Assembly (NCBI GenBank): GCA_958450365.1
Contig: CAUEEP010000727.1
Coordinates: forward strand, 1,369,501-1,433,500
DNA length: 64,000 nt
Direction: 5' to 3'
Source: Mesorhabditis belari
Lineage: Eukaryota > Nematoda > Chromadorea > Rhabditida > Rhabditidae
Position numbers and translations under genes: made by a program. Shown one piece after another: positions 10,791 through 23,778 of this stretch. The notes below the pieces were generated by a model, which ran no database searches, was not told the origin of the DNA, and saw only the letters and a list, made by a program, of their open reading frames with translations. Each line of letters starts with the position of its first letter. Within the stretch, counting starts at the first letter, position 1.

Positions 10791-12408
10791 AAAAATGAAT
10801 CACTTTCCGGTTTACGCCGCTGCTTTTATACTACGCATAACTGAATATCTTTTGCTGACTAAAATGTTTGTCTACGTTGGTTTGAGCTTTCTTTAGAATT
10901 GAGGCTATTCATTTGCATTTTCTTGGTGACATTTATCACATAGATCCATTTTTGTAATCCTCTAGCAAAACGTTTCTGCCTACTGTACCTTTTCCCCATT
11001 CTTTTTCCTCTCATAGAAAGATATTTGCATGCAATTCTCTCCCGAAACGACATAACCAATCACCGATCGAGCAAACCAATGTTTGTAGTGGGCTTTCTAT
11101 CAGCGTAATATCTAGAGATTACAAAGTTCTATAGATATATTTGGTTTGGTTGCTGATAGATTTTAAAAGAAACCCAACAACGTCAAGCATTTCCAAAGCA
11201 TTTCCTTATTTCCCTTTCCTCAACCACCCATATTTACCTAATCAATTCAATTACCCATCAAGAGCTTGAGGTCAAGAAAACTCTCTTTGACGATCCTCTT
11301 GAATATCGGCTTGACCGATGTGAAGATCTCTTATCAAGGAGCTACCAAATTTGTTCAACAAAAAAAGCTCCTCGAGTCGTGAAGATAAAGAAAGACCGCC
11401 TAGATAAGTTGAAATGAATACTCCCGATGGATGAGAGATCATTCATCGGCATTCCCAAACAGAAGTCTCCAGCTTTTCTTTTCGGTAGTACTCGATGAAG
11501 AGAAAGAGATGTGAAGGAGGACAGGTGTGTCTTTTTCTGGTGATCGAATGATTGAGGTCAAAGGGAAATGAAGAAGAAGAAAAGGAGGAAAAAGACACAA
11601 GCCGCGCATCAAAAAGAAAACGACAAAAGGGGCAGAAGAGATCAATGAAAAGAAATGGATATCCGATAGAGAATGGGGAGATCGAATAGGAAAGAGGAGA
11701 TTGAGGAGATGGGAAGACGGGTAAACAACGAACATTTGGCCACTTCACGGCATTCAACTTATCTCGTTAACATTCAAGGGGTTTTGAATATAGAAACCAG
11801 TGCGAAAGACAATTCATCAAGAGTCTCTCTAAGATGCCCCAGAAAAGCTATCGTACGTGTCTGTCTTTTTAATCCAAACCAGCGGACCATGAGGACAGTT
11901 TTTGTCAATACCGATGTGTACAAATCTCCAAAGTCCTCTAACTTTTGCTACCGTAATCCCTTTGTAGGTTATCGTAGTCTTTTTTAGGCCATGGCCTTGT
12001 TTTTTGCTCCTCCATATCTTTTATTCTCGACCTAGAAGACCGTGTGGGTGTGTGAGGGTGGAGAGCGAACACATGTGCTGGAAGAGGAGGGCCATCAATT
12101 GGAGAGGAACCATCGTGGCACCAAGAGGCACCCTCTCTTCCCCTTATGAGAGTAAAGATAGGCAAAAACTTTGAGGCACACACATGGTTATGACGAGAAA
12201 TCCCGTCAAAAGATTGACTGTAAGGAAAGGATATGGAGGGAATGTATTAAACTTTTAATTTGCAAAGTACCTTGTAAATGTTAAATTAACAACTCCTTAC
12301 CCTAAACAAAAATCATATCATAAAACAAAGAGATCAACAAAAGTTGATAAAAGTAACAAAACCATAACTGTAATTTCGACATTCGACAAAGTTACGAATA
12401 CCTTAACA
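10791..12408. other. Intergenic region with an ambiguous coding-like stretch
   Basis: Most of this region shows nothing clear. At about 11255-11415 the plus strand has an open, charged, protein-like frame (includes DDPLEYRLDRCEDLL) ending in TGA, but without an in-frame ATG of its own or a good acceptor. The minus strand there is also partly open. It may be a relic or an unresolved exon. Frames at 11.4-12.2 kb are low-complexity and unconvincing. Confidence 0.4.
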
Positions 12409-15400
12409 TTAAAAAACATGATCTTTTAATTGATGGAATCGTCCCTTGTAGTAAGCGTTGAGTTGCTCACAGACGTGCGATTTTGTTGCGCGGATGAATT
12501 CTTTGGCTTGCTAAAAGATTTTTAATTTTACAAGTGACTAAAGAACTATTTACTTGACTCCAGATCGTCGAAGCTTCCGCTTGAGAATTGACTAGATCAA
12601 ATTTCTGCTAAAATATAGAGTTGATACCTTAAGGCTTTTTTGAAAAACGACTTTACAATTAGCAAAAACTCACAATATAATTTGTTAACTGTTCCTCGAT
12701 CACTTTTTGACATTTCAAAAGACCTTCATGCAACGATGTTTCCAAGGAACTCTGAATATAAAGATGAAAAAATGATGACAATAGCTAACCTTTTCTTTAA
12801 CAGACTGGCCGTGATAATAAAGCGAGATCACTTTTTTGCTAAAAAAAACTTTCATTTAGACCGTTAAAGTAGCTCACCAGAAAGCCAAGGCTTGTAAATT
12901 CAAACTGTAGTCATATAATACCCGTTGAGGCACAATAGATTTCGCTTGAGTCTCAGCAGTATTTACAAAATCTAAATCGACCGTAAAATGTTGATAAAAA
13001 AAGAATCAAACCTTGGATGATTTTCTCAAAATGACTTTTCTCAAATTTATTATCTTGTCCTCCAACACTTGAGACGTCAGTCAACGTTTGCAGAACAAAG
13101 ATCATCAGATCAAATGCTGGTGAATGTAAAAATCGCGTTAGATGAGAACTTGAGGTTGACGAGAAATAATCATCTTCTTCCTAAATAAAACATTAATAAA
13201 ATGAACTGTTTTTGCTATTAAATCACTCACAGAAGACATTTTGTGCACAGTTCGCAATCTTTCGATCAAATTCTTCGTAAGCGTTAGTTGTGGTAGAGCT
13301 TTCTAAAGTTGTCTTCAGACAATTTCTTTTCCTCAATGCTAACCTCTGCCCTCCTCGAAGGACTACCCAAAATTTCAGCGGCTTTCATCACTTCATCCCG
13401 AATTTGGCAAAAATCTTTCTAAAGTTGATGTATAATAAAAATACGCTTCAGAACCCACTTTTTCCAAAAAGCTTTTCGTAGGCTCTGGTGGTGAAGCCTG
13501 TTGATAAAATGGAGAAATTGTCATATCACGATTGTCAACCAAACGCTCCCAACCTATGTCCTTTTTAATAAAACAAATAACTTAATTATTTACCAATAAA
13601 TTCTTCTTTATCGCCGCAAAAATATTGTAAAACGTCAGCATTTTCGTTGAGCAAGAAAATCGCTGAAATCCACCTAAAATTCAGGTTCGATCCAACAATT
13701 ACGAAAAGTTTTCACCGATTCGAGACATCAGCTGCGGTAACCACCAGACTTTGATTAAATCGATGATTCATCTCGACGATCCCTTTCAGCATTTCAAACT
13801 TTAACGATTGATATGTCAACACCAACGAATCGCCCGTCTAAAAAGATTCTTTCTTTATAACATTCAATGATTATTACATCTCTCTCGGCTTGATCGTAAA
13901 AGGTACCGGTGTCCGCATGATGTTTCACCGCAGCCTGAAAAATAAAAGCTATTTTTTGTTTAAAAACAAAAACAACCTTCAGTTGCCCCGTGTAGTCAAG
14001 AACAGGATGAAATAAATATCCGATCGTATCGCGTAAGACGTTTTTAATCTCCAGATCAGACACCAATTCTCTCAATCGATCGGAATACAAGGCATTCTTG
14101 CAAAGGCATGCTAGCGCAAGCTTTATCAATGTCAATTCCTTAAATTTTCCATTTAGCGCCTCCAAGAGCGCAATCAAATCGTAGAACAGCCGGACATCAC
14201 CTAACAAAATTAATTTTATCATAAACGTAAAAGTGATCTTACCTGTTGAAGTAAACAATCTATAAGTCATTGAAATAATGATTTGTATGATGGTTGTCAC
14301 AGCTTCTTCGTCTTTGACCAGTTCATCCTCATCCTCAATCAGCTTTTCAAGGACATTGTTCAAGAATACAACATTCTTTTCGACATGCTAAACATCATCA
14401 TTGTCGACCCCGTGAACATGATTTACCTTTTCATCCGAGTAATCGGCAAAAATCTGCCCAAGAAGAATTCCCCACCAAAGTTGTGAGTTTTCATCCTAAA
14501 AATTCATAGTTTTTTTGAATGTTAGGAAAGTTCTCACAAATTTTTGTGGTAGAATTTGCCAAACATCAACTGAAGCCAGAAAATGGAGCAGAGTCGCTAA
14601 CTCTTTCGGTGACAGCACACTAAAATAAGTGTTTTAAAGTCTGTGTGAAACATATTGAAACTCACGCTAAGCACAGTCGGACATCATTGTAACAAGACGG
14701 CTGAATGAAAAACAACAAAATGTAACGAATCAATTTCTCCACAAAGTGTGCTTCTTCTAAAAGTTAATAAAAATCCTCATTTGTGTAAAAAATCTACCAT
14801 CCACTATCCAATTTTTCCAATCATTGTTATTGCTTTGGCGAACCCTCTTGAATAATTCGATTTCAGCCAGAATAATATTCTGATTTGAAGGCTTCAGTTG
14901 CTTGAGTTCTTTCAAAATCAAGCACACGTTTTCCAAGGTTCTAAATTTTATTACAGCATTTACTATCAGCTTCAAAACCTACTCTTGCTGAATTGCACTA
15001 GAAGATGTATGCAGGAATTGCAAAATACAATCGTAAGTGAGATTCCAATAAGAAAAGTTTACATCCCTAAATTATTGATCTATGCAATCAAAAGTTAAAA
15101 TATACCCCTCATTCTCCAGAACAAATGTAAAACAACGAATGAAAGCTTCCTCGATTTTTCCTCTCTTCAGATAACAATCGATGAGCTTCATGAAAAATTC
15201 GTCATCCGAGAGTCCCGACTAAAAAAGAAAGTTAGGATGAATTTAAAGGTTAAAGGCTTACCGTTTCCTTGTAAGATGGAGATTCAATCAATTTTTCCAG
15301 TTTTTCGTAATCTTCTAGTTCGGTACAAACCAACTCGTATAGTTCAACTAAACAATATGTAAAAAGGATAATTTTAATAAGTTACATACTTATTGAAAAG

Positions 15401-16232
15401 AGTAAACCGTGATTGGCCATCAAGCTATCTAACATTTTCATAGCAAGCGGGAGAAACATCTTCTTGCCCATTATCGGATCAGAAATCCCCTAAACATAAA
15501 GTAAAATCTGTTTAATGAACTCTTTTAAATACCTGCATAAAAACACTTGCCACTTGCCATAAAGAAAAGTTCAAACTAGGAAATTCCTTCACCAGACGAG
15601 TCGCAATCTAAAGTGCAGTGATTCATTTTATCATAGTTATCTTTCCCCCACTTGCTGTTGCTTTTTGTATTCATGCAGACGAACATAAGCGAGAAACAAA
15701 TGAACCAAAGTGGCCTCGGTAGGTTTAAGCTCCACTTGAGATTCATACAACAAGCGAATTCGTCCTGGTGTTGAGGCTTCCTAAAATGAAGTTATTTAAT
15801 TTGAACCTAATATCTAATATTATCTTATTTCCTAAATGTCGTCATTAGAAAACCCAACGACTAAACATACCTTAAAGCAGTGACAAAGAGCTTTCAATGT
15901 TCCATCATCGAGAATTTGTTTCTTTGCTAGCTGTTCAACATCATTGATAATCGTGAAAGCCTCATCATTTCGTTCTAGTCGCAGCAATGCAAGACTTTTC
16001 AAAGCCTAAACGTTGATTGAATTGGATTTCAAGAAGATCAACACCTTTGCGCAAATCAGATCCGGGTGCTTTTTCAAAATCTTTTCTGCCTCTTGAACAG
16101 CTCTTTTCGAGTTTCCACTATCGATTAATTCTAAAAGTAAAAAAGATTTAAAATAAAACGATAATGTTTACCATAAAGTGGCTTTAGTCGTCTCTCAATG
16201 ACCGCTTGTTCGGCATTTTTTGTTCTCGACAT
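12409..16232 (-). CDS. NAA25: N-alpha-acetyltransferase 25, NatB auxiliary subunit
   Basis: NAA25 (Mdm20; I recall the C. elegans orthologue as cra-1) is the TPR-like scaffold that holds the catalytic subunit NAA20 on the ribosome, where NatB acetylates nascent proteins starting Met-Asp/Glu/Asn/Gln. The start at 16232 gives MSRTKNAEQAVIERRLKPLY, matching the family's RRLRPIYDYLD opening. The repeats follow (RAVQEAEKILKKHPDLICAK, then ALKSLALLRLERNDEAF). Later landmarks also agree with the human protein: MGKKMFLPLAMKML, DTIGYLF, GWERLVDNRDM and the helical C-terminus ending GRFHQLKDHVF. About 20 short introns of 40-60 bases keep phase to the stop at 12409. It lies 687 bases downstream of the MPP8-like gene on the same strand, so co-transcription is possible but not shown. 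Identification is strong; individual exon ends may shift slightly. Confidence 0.9.
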
Positions 16233-16919
16233 ATTCTCAGTCAAGATATAAATGCTGGTTATCTGAAATGTCCATCACTTAAAAACCAACATGCAAATGA
16301 AACCAAAAACGCACAAAGGTAACCGTTCACGTTTTCGGGGAGTGCTGTTAATTTTTTGTTTCCTTAATTATCCAAGTCCTTTTACTATTTTTTCTTTGTC
16401 TTTTAGATATTCAGTAAAGGGCTGGATTGACTCAAGATAATGACTGGTACAACGAGCTTTACCGTTTCAAATAAAAGGAAGGCTGCAAAAACATTATAAT
16501 CATTTTTATCAGCATAAAGTAACTTTTAAAAGTAATCCAAACAAAACAACGAAAAGGTCGGTTTAATAATAAGACGATGGTGCATCGGGGGCACGTTCCA
16601 AAACCGATTGAGTGGGCTGTTTTAGAATACCCTTCTGTCGCGATTTTTTCAGCAGAGACATCTGAAATTTTTTCAGATGAGAATTTATGTCATGATTTCT
16701 TTGTTTTTCTACCTGTAAAACGATTTTCCAATTGTGGGATAGTGCGTAGGCAAATCCATTCCCAAGTGGTGGAGGTCCCTACATTATTTAATTAGAAAAG
16801 AAATCGGGGATGACTTGCTTTATTTTGATTTAGTGTGATGCTAAGTCGATTTGCGCCCACACATGGCGTTCCCAGAAAAATAGCCGACTTCTTCGAAGCG
16901 CTGAAAGTCGACATTGAGA

Positions 16920-19900
16920 TTATGAAACTTTAACCGACGTATTCATTGGGCCATATTGTTCAATGAACTGGATTGGTATCATATCGTCGTCATTTAGCAC
17001 TGGTTCAGTCTCCAAAGGCGAGTCGCCCCATAGGGCCAGGTGCCACTAAAATGATGCTTTTAACAGATTTCTTGGCGGAGCACTTACCCTGTTAGTTTCA
17101 TCAACGACCGCGGTTGCCACAAATAGCACAAAAAAGTATTCAGCGGTCGGAATCTTTTCAGCATTATAGTGAAAATCAAACCATAACTTTGGACCCTCAT
17201 AGAAATTGGCGACATACATCGGACTCACGGGGTGTACCTCTTCGATGTCACTAAAGGTGTGATATGCGGATCACAGTAAGCACAAACTTACATTAGCACT
17301 TTTCTTTTTGCATCATTGAATCGCTGCTTGAGCATATGAAAATGCTTGAGCAAGTCCTCCTTGATAAACTTGTTAAACGGGACTTTGTTGTGGCGGATCT
17401 CATGCTAATTAAAGACTGTTGAGAAATCAATCAAAGTTTACCTCTAGTGGAGCAAAATTAGCTCCATTATCCAACAAGAGTTTGAAAATCAGACGATTGT
17501 TAGCAATGTATGTCTAAATCTTGCATTGTTTATCGAAAAAGTGAGTTAACTTGATAGAGAATAGAGTTTTTTAGCTCAATGCCTCGAATGTTAACTGGCG
17601 CACGAAGTGCTAAAAGACGGCGAACTCGACAAAGGATTTTCTAAAATTGAATTTGAAGATAGGCGGAGAATTTGATAACCTTATCGATAGCATACTGAAG
17701 AGCTGTTTTCTCGGAGGAATCGACTTGACGAGGATCCAGCCCAGATACAATGAGATATTCAGCAGTATCACAAAGTGCGTGTGTATATTCAGGACGACGG
17801 ACTTTTGCGTCATTGCATGAAATTTGACAAACCTAGAAAAAGTTGAGGACACGTTAGATAGGTTTTCGAACCTTATGGAGTAAGTTTTGTCCGGTTATTC
17901 GATCGGTGGCAAGGAGATTAAAATCACTCGACATTGGGCACACTTTGTGAAACTCGACAAGTTCCCGGGCTCTTTCGATCTTGCCTTCCAAAATAGCTTG
18001 TGTGAATGTCTGAAAGAAGCTGCTTGATTTTAGTCATTCGAAAGTTCACCTCTTGAATCGAGCTATTTCGAAGCGATCCAGCAATCTTGTCAACTTGATC
18101 GGCTAGCTCTTCATGTGCCTTTCTTGCCACGAGTCGTTTAGTCTAGAAGTATAAAATTACTAACCACTAATAAATAATAATAACCAATCATTAACCTCAT
18201 CAAACGGCTTTGACGCTTGTTCAATCATCGCTGTTGTAATGCCCATTTCTTCAAGTGAAAGCACGCGTCTTCCCACCAAAGCTCGCTAATAAATGGTTAA
18301 CGTAGTAAACTCTCTTGAATACTTTTTTGATTGGATGCTGGGCTGCGGAAGTCGATTCATTGGATTCCTGTGCCGCTGTTTTGTTTTCGATTGGTTGTGT
18401 ATCCTCTAAATTCTCGATGTATTTCGAAACTTATAAAGCGAACCGTCATCTTCAAGAGTTACGCGTTTTTTCACGGATTTTTTGGGTGACTTGCTTGGAG
18501 TATTCGAAGCTACAGATGACGTTGGCGAATCCTCTGAAATTGTCAACTTGTACAACCCTACACACTTAGCATACCCTCCGGAAAGGCAACACTTGGCACA
18601 AATTGAATAATTGGCTCATCCGATACAACCTAAATCCCAATAAATTGAAACTTTAAAGAGCTTGAACCTCATTTTCCACCGTACTATCAGCATTTTCTTG
18701 TTCGACTCGGGTTGAGCCAGCTTGTTTTCTGCCCCTTCCACGACGAGCTGGAGGGGCTTTGGTTACCCCGCGGGTTTTTCGACCACGAATTGGAACTGGC
18801 TGTAAGATTGTATTTCTATAAGTTATCTTTACCGTGCACCTTTAATTATTCGTCATTCATTTTACCCTTAAAAACCGATTGCCTACCGTAGTACCGCGAC
18901 TTGGAGGAGCACTGCTATCGCTGCCTTCATTCTTGCGTACAACGTTTAGTTGAGACCTCGTTAAACGTTTGCCGGAAAGTGTGTTCACTTTTGCTAACAT
19001 CTGAAGCAATTCTTGTTTTAGTTTTTAAATTGGACGCAAGCTTGTTAGTAGAAAAAAAGCGGAAAATTTATAATATCTTGATTTTCAAACCAAAACCCAA
19101 CGGGACAGCTACGCACTGCGACGGAAAAAAAATTGCGGAAAAACGTAGCTGCCCCATTTGTTGAATTTTTCTTTGAAAATTAAAAGATATTATAAATTTT
19201 TGCGCTTTTTTTCTACTGACAAGCTTGCGTCCGATTTCAATTTTCCGCTTTTTTCCACCTGCAAGCCTGATCGGAAACCTTTGATAACCCAAAAATTTTG
19301 CCTTTTCTGTTTCAGTGAATTTGTGAGATGGGTCAAATAACCGGGCCGTTTCGCCGGCCAATTGATCAGTGCTCGATCCATAAAAAACTTCTGGCTCATC
19401 CTCAGCTGCACCACCTGGTCTTTCCTAGAAATGTTCTTTTAAAACTTCTGGTATAGCTAGTTACTTCATATACCCAACCGGGACCAGATTTCTTTGTCTC
19501 CAACTCCGTTTTCTTCTGCATTGCAACTTTTAAAGCATCTTGTTTACAAAATTGAAAATCTTGAAACACAATGGCGACCATTGGATCTGAAAACGATTTT
19601 GTTTATGAAAATTGAACCCTTTTTACCTCTTGTCCAAGTTTGCATCTGCTTTTCAGTTTCCCATGTTTTTCTCAAAACACCTCCCTGATACCAACAAACG
19701 CGATAAAGAATATCGCCGTGCGGTCGCGAAAACTTCACATCGCAAATCCTTGTGATGAGGGACTAACAATAAGAAGAATTAAACAGTATTCGGGGGTAGT
19801 CAGAACAGCGCAATAGTAAAAAATAGCACGATATCCTATTTTTTTCTAGATTTCGGAACTTTTGCCTGGGTTTTATGGTTTTGCCCTTTTTTTTTCATTC

Positions 19901-20546
19901 ATTCATAGTGCACGGCTATGAGTATCTAAAGCGCAGAGAAAACGATTGAATTTGCCCAGACAAGTCGTTTTTTTGATGTGAGATTTCTTATTTTTTAAAA
20001 TCTACCCCCAAATATACTTTCAAAGTTCAAAGTTTCAAATATATTTGTCCACTCAGCTGAATATGAATATCTAGTTTAGGGGGATTTTCAAACAAAAGGG
20101 GCGGGGCTTCGTACCTTTTACAGCTACCCCATTTTTTTTTTTTAAACTTTCCCAAAAGATATTCAACTAGAGCTTCGGGGACACTTTGAAAGTATACCCC
20201 AAACTGCTTGTTTTTAATGTTTTTTCTAGTGTTCTTGTAGTTTTCCAGTTATTTGCGCTTAAGGCAGGTGTAGTTGCAGTCCCTTCTATTTAGCTCCATT
20301 TCAACCGTTTTAAGCAAAAATATTTTACTGTTTTGGTTTGTTTTGATAATAGCGCTGTTCTGATTGCTTTTTGACTACCCCCTGCATTGTTTTGCTCACT
20401 GGGTCTTTGCAATGGTCGCCGTTATCTTCATTACTGTCTTCTTCCATCGTTTCGTCGTTTCCTTCATTTTGATTTGAATGAGGTGTTGTTGAGCGACTTT
20501 TCAATTCGTCGTGTGGAGATGAATCTTCGGAGTCTCTCCTTGACAT
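16920..20546 (-). CDS. MPP8-like chromodomain/ankyrin protein (HUSH-type silencing factor homologue)
   Basis: MPP8 (MPHOSPH8) reads H3K9 methylation through an N-terminal chromodomain and, with TASOR and periphilin in the HUSH complex, silences retroelements. This gene has the same order of parts. An acidic leader starts MSRRDSEDSS. A chromodomain-like unit follows (DILYRVCWYQGGVLRKTWE, then AIVFQDF), keeping the aromatic W-Y and TWE positions. Next are basic AT-hook-like stretches (RGRKTRG, RRGRGRK) and ankyrin-type repeats (EGKIERARELVEF; NNRLIFKLLLDNGANFAPLE). The C-terminal domain (FYEGPKLWFDFHYNAEKIP ... FVLFVATAVV) aligns with the human end containing EGPDFSTDFNY. The match was made from memory, not by search. 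A MITE occupies one intron (19032-19232), and the splice phase around it is the least certain part. It shares a 287-base promoter interval with the divergent gene at 20834. Alternative: another chromo/ankyrin protein. Confidence 0.7.
19032..19232. mobile_element. Intronic MITE-like palindrome
   Basis: GGACGCAAGCTTG followed by TTAGTAGAAAAAAAGCG at the left end is mirrored by CGCTTTTTTTCTACTGACAAGCTTGCGTCC at the right. Inner arms (TTATAATATCTT, CAGCTACG) also pair. It sits wholly in an intron of the MPP8-like gene, so a transcript of that gene would carry a long hairpin. Confidence 0.75.
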
Positions 20547-20833
20547 TTTTCACAAATAGGGTTTTAAACCTAAAAATTCAAAGGATCAAATACTTTAGTT
20601 TTTAAAAAGAGCAGTGAAGAAAAAAGAAACTCACTGTGCCAATAATAAAATTAGTTTGAAGTAATAATTTTAGCCTTTTTCGCCTTAAGGGGTCTTTTTC
20701 GTTATTGTAGCACTAGGTTATTTCGTTGCTAGGAGTTTAAAGTCCTTGATTACGTTACATAATTTTTTTACATAGCGTTTACAATTCTTTTTTCACTTTT
20801 CACATAAAAATTAATCATTCTTTTTTTCAGGTA

Positions 20834-23221
20834 ATGGTCAAACATTCAGATGAATGCAATGGAAGGTGCGAGCTTGAAACGAGGGATTTCATCGACGATG
20901 CCGGAAACGTTCATTTTTATTGTTTTAGTAAATCCAAGATATACCTAGATAATTATGTAGCTAGTTTACAATTTTCTTTACTTAGGTCAACTAACTCTTT
21001 TTAGGAAACATGCTACGTCGAGCTACCAAAATGCAAATGGCGAGAATTCGATAAATATTCCGAAAAAGCGGCCGATGAACTTATAGCAGAAATAGAAGCA
21101 GAAGGAGACGATTTGATGTGGTAAGAGTTAAGTGGAATATATCGGGGTGGGGAGAATGATTACTTAAGAGGCAGTGTACTAATAAACTGACAAATCCTTT
21201 GTAGCATAATTTGCGACTATTTAGTTTGTATCCGCCACCACCGGTTCCGACTCGTCAAAACGTGGATGGTCGTAAGTACTTGCTTGTAATACTTAAGTAT
21301 CTAGTTTTTATAAACAATACGGAGATTTTTTTTTATGTTTAATGAGTTTAATAGATAATTATGTTTAGTGCTCAGAAAGCAAGCCTTTTCATTGTATAGC
21401 AATGAATTTGCGAACGCTGCTGCGGTGAGACAGAAATATAGAGAATTTGTAGAATTGCTCGAATTTAAGGCAAAAGTGGAGTTTGACGGTGAGTAGTGGT
21501 TTGCATTTTGAAAAGTTGTGGTATATTTAGACTTACAACCGCAATCGGGCAATGATGAAGACTCCAAGTTAATTTTAATGGAAGAGCGATACGAGAGTGT
21601 CGATTTCGAAGTAAGTTAAAGAATTGCGCTTATAGTTAATTAAAACTCTTTTTAGATTGCTAGAGAGCATGCTTATAAAAGGTCGAATGGATGTGGAGTC
21701 TCGGTGAAAGGTCAACAAAAATGGAAGTTATCTGTGAGTTGGATTTTTTTTAAAGTGTGAAGGAGCCATTGCTTTAGGAAAATTTTCCGCATTGTCCGTT
21801 TCCAGTTCTTTTTGCCGACCACCCGCTTATTAAAGCCCTCGAAAAGTATGTGTTATGTAGCGCGAAGGCGATGCTTTATGGTTAACTCTTTAGATTGCCT
21901 TGGGAAGCTGAAAGAATGATTATTAACGAATTGGAAAGCGATGAAAATAGTCTGCCAATACACATTAGAAAAAATCCATTTGTTCCCACGCCAATTCATA
22001 TTGCCATCTGGGAAAGGAATGTGGAGGTCAGTTTTTTTGCACCTAGCATGAGCATGTAATTTATGTTTTAAGATCATCGACATTTATCTAAAACTTGCGG
22101 GAGCTCGTGCAAACGGGATTCGAATTACTCAAAGTGCCGAAGAAAAGTGCCAGTTTTGGCTAAAAAGCTGGCTTAAAAGGTAACTATTGGGAGTATTCGT
22201 TATAGGCCCTGATAGCGAAATGTGATTTTAATATTACTGTTTTATTTAGTTTTTCCGTTTCGCCGTATAACGCGATTGCAGACAACTCTCGGCTTTGGCA
22301 AAGTGATGATACTTCGACCCCAAATCACTCCAAAAGTATGCCGCTAGTAGTCAGTTTAATTAATTTTCTTTAGTTGATCAAACTTTGCTCGAAAAGATAA
22401 ACCAGCTGATCTCAATCATCCCTCCGGATAGACAATTTTCCTTCGAAATTCTTCGATGGGGCGACGCTGGATATCAAGGAAGAGGGCAGCCAACTGAAAT
22501 TGAGGTAAGATTGCTCATAGTTATGGAAATTGCTCAAATGGTTGCTTTGTTTAGATTATTATTTACACAATCTGTAATATATTTTTTAGAATCCCGTCTC
22601 CATCGCCTGCTCTAGCGGAGATCTTGGGCTTTTGAAAGCTCTGCTTTCGTCTATTCTAGAGTATATTTGCGATAGCGATGAAGACGCGTTCAGCTTTATG
22701 CTGTACATCGAATCGGCTTTGCTCAATCTTATTCGCTTTGGTTGGGTTTTTACAAACCGATCCCCCAAATTGTTTGTTGTTTAGGAGATGTGGCCGTCTT
22801 CGAAGAAGGAAGCGATTTAATCTGGAACTTTGTTGGAGATGTCTACAACCAATGGGGCAATGTTTTCCCGGAGAGCTCGAAGGTATGCATGGATTTTGTG
22901 GCAATGAAAGGAGTGTTGTTAAGGGAAACGATAAGCATCAATTGAAAATTGTTGGCCTTGATTCAACCTTCAGCGCAGCGATTGCGACAGGCCTTCCTGA
23001 AATGGTTTGCTTTTTATTTATGCTCGACCAATGATTTTTCCTTTTCTAGGAAAAAGCTGTGACGAAGTTTTGGCAAAGCTTTAAGGACACATTTGGATTT
23101 TCTTTTGCGGTGACAAACCTTGATGGTAAAGTAGCCGCTTTTAGACGCATATTTTGAATTTTCAGATGAATGTCGAGTAGCGGAAACGGCGATTGCTGGC
23201 GAGTTCTCCCCAACCGAATAG
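20834..23221 (+). CDS. Ankyrin-like protein of unknown function
   Basis: I do not recognise the family. A multi-exon model keeps phase from ATG 20834 to TAG 23221. A cysteine-containing start (MVKHSDECNGRCELETRDF) is followed by a Pro-rich segment (LYPPPPVPTRQNVDG), a charged helical part (AAAVRQKYREFVELLEF), and then ankyrin-like units: TPIHIAIWERNVEIIDIYLK and NPVSIACSSGDLGLLKALLS. It ends AIAGEFSPTE. A TTTTTTTCAG acceptor three bases before the ATG looks like a trans-splice (outron) site, common in nematodes. The gene is divergent from the MPP8-like gene, whose ATG is 287 bases away, which suggests shared regulation. Ankyrin repeats bind proteins, so a scaffold role is possible but only inferred. 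The first intron (donor after DAGN) and the acceptor before the Pro-rich segment were chosen by phase. Confidence 0.75.
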
Positions 23222-23778
23222 CATCCAAGTATTTTTTGGTTGGTTTATTAAAAGTTTATATTCTAACCTTCCTAACCTAAAGATTATTTAAGCAATCTTA
23301 ATTTTATATTTCAGACTTCGAAGATCTTCACGCCCACCAAATGGCGATCTCATTAACCGTGCAAAAATCTTTTTTTTATTTGTTGTTTAATAAATTGTTA
23401 TAACGTATCAAAGATAAAAATTTATGAACAACGATCAACAATCGTTAAAATGCCCGCAGCGAACTGGCCACAAAAAATGGAATTGAGACGAGAAAACAAA
23501 TTTTAAAACATCGACTTCTTTTTAATATTTGGTCATTCTTTTGACTATGACTGAAATTGGCGATAATGAAAAACTGTACAAATGATACAATGAGATACTG
23601 TAGATGGGAATGTGTAGGAATGATTAGAGTTTGGAGAAATTGCCCAGATTAGTTTGAACTGATCATTGCGCTGAGTCTCCCAACTCCGGAAATGATATTG
23701 TCACTCGTTATGAACCAATTGATTCATTTTCAATGGTTACTTATGAAATCATTGTAAATTAGATCAAATTCTATGATA
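23222..23778. other. Intergenic region, nothing seen
   Basis: AT-rich spacer between the ankyrin-like gene and the convergent F-box-like gene. I see no open frame with motifs, no repeat and no RNA gene. Possible poly(A) signals (AATAAA-like) occur near 23388. Confidence 0.5.
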
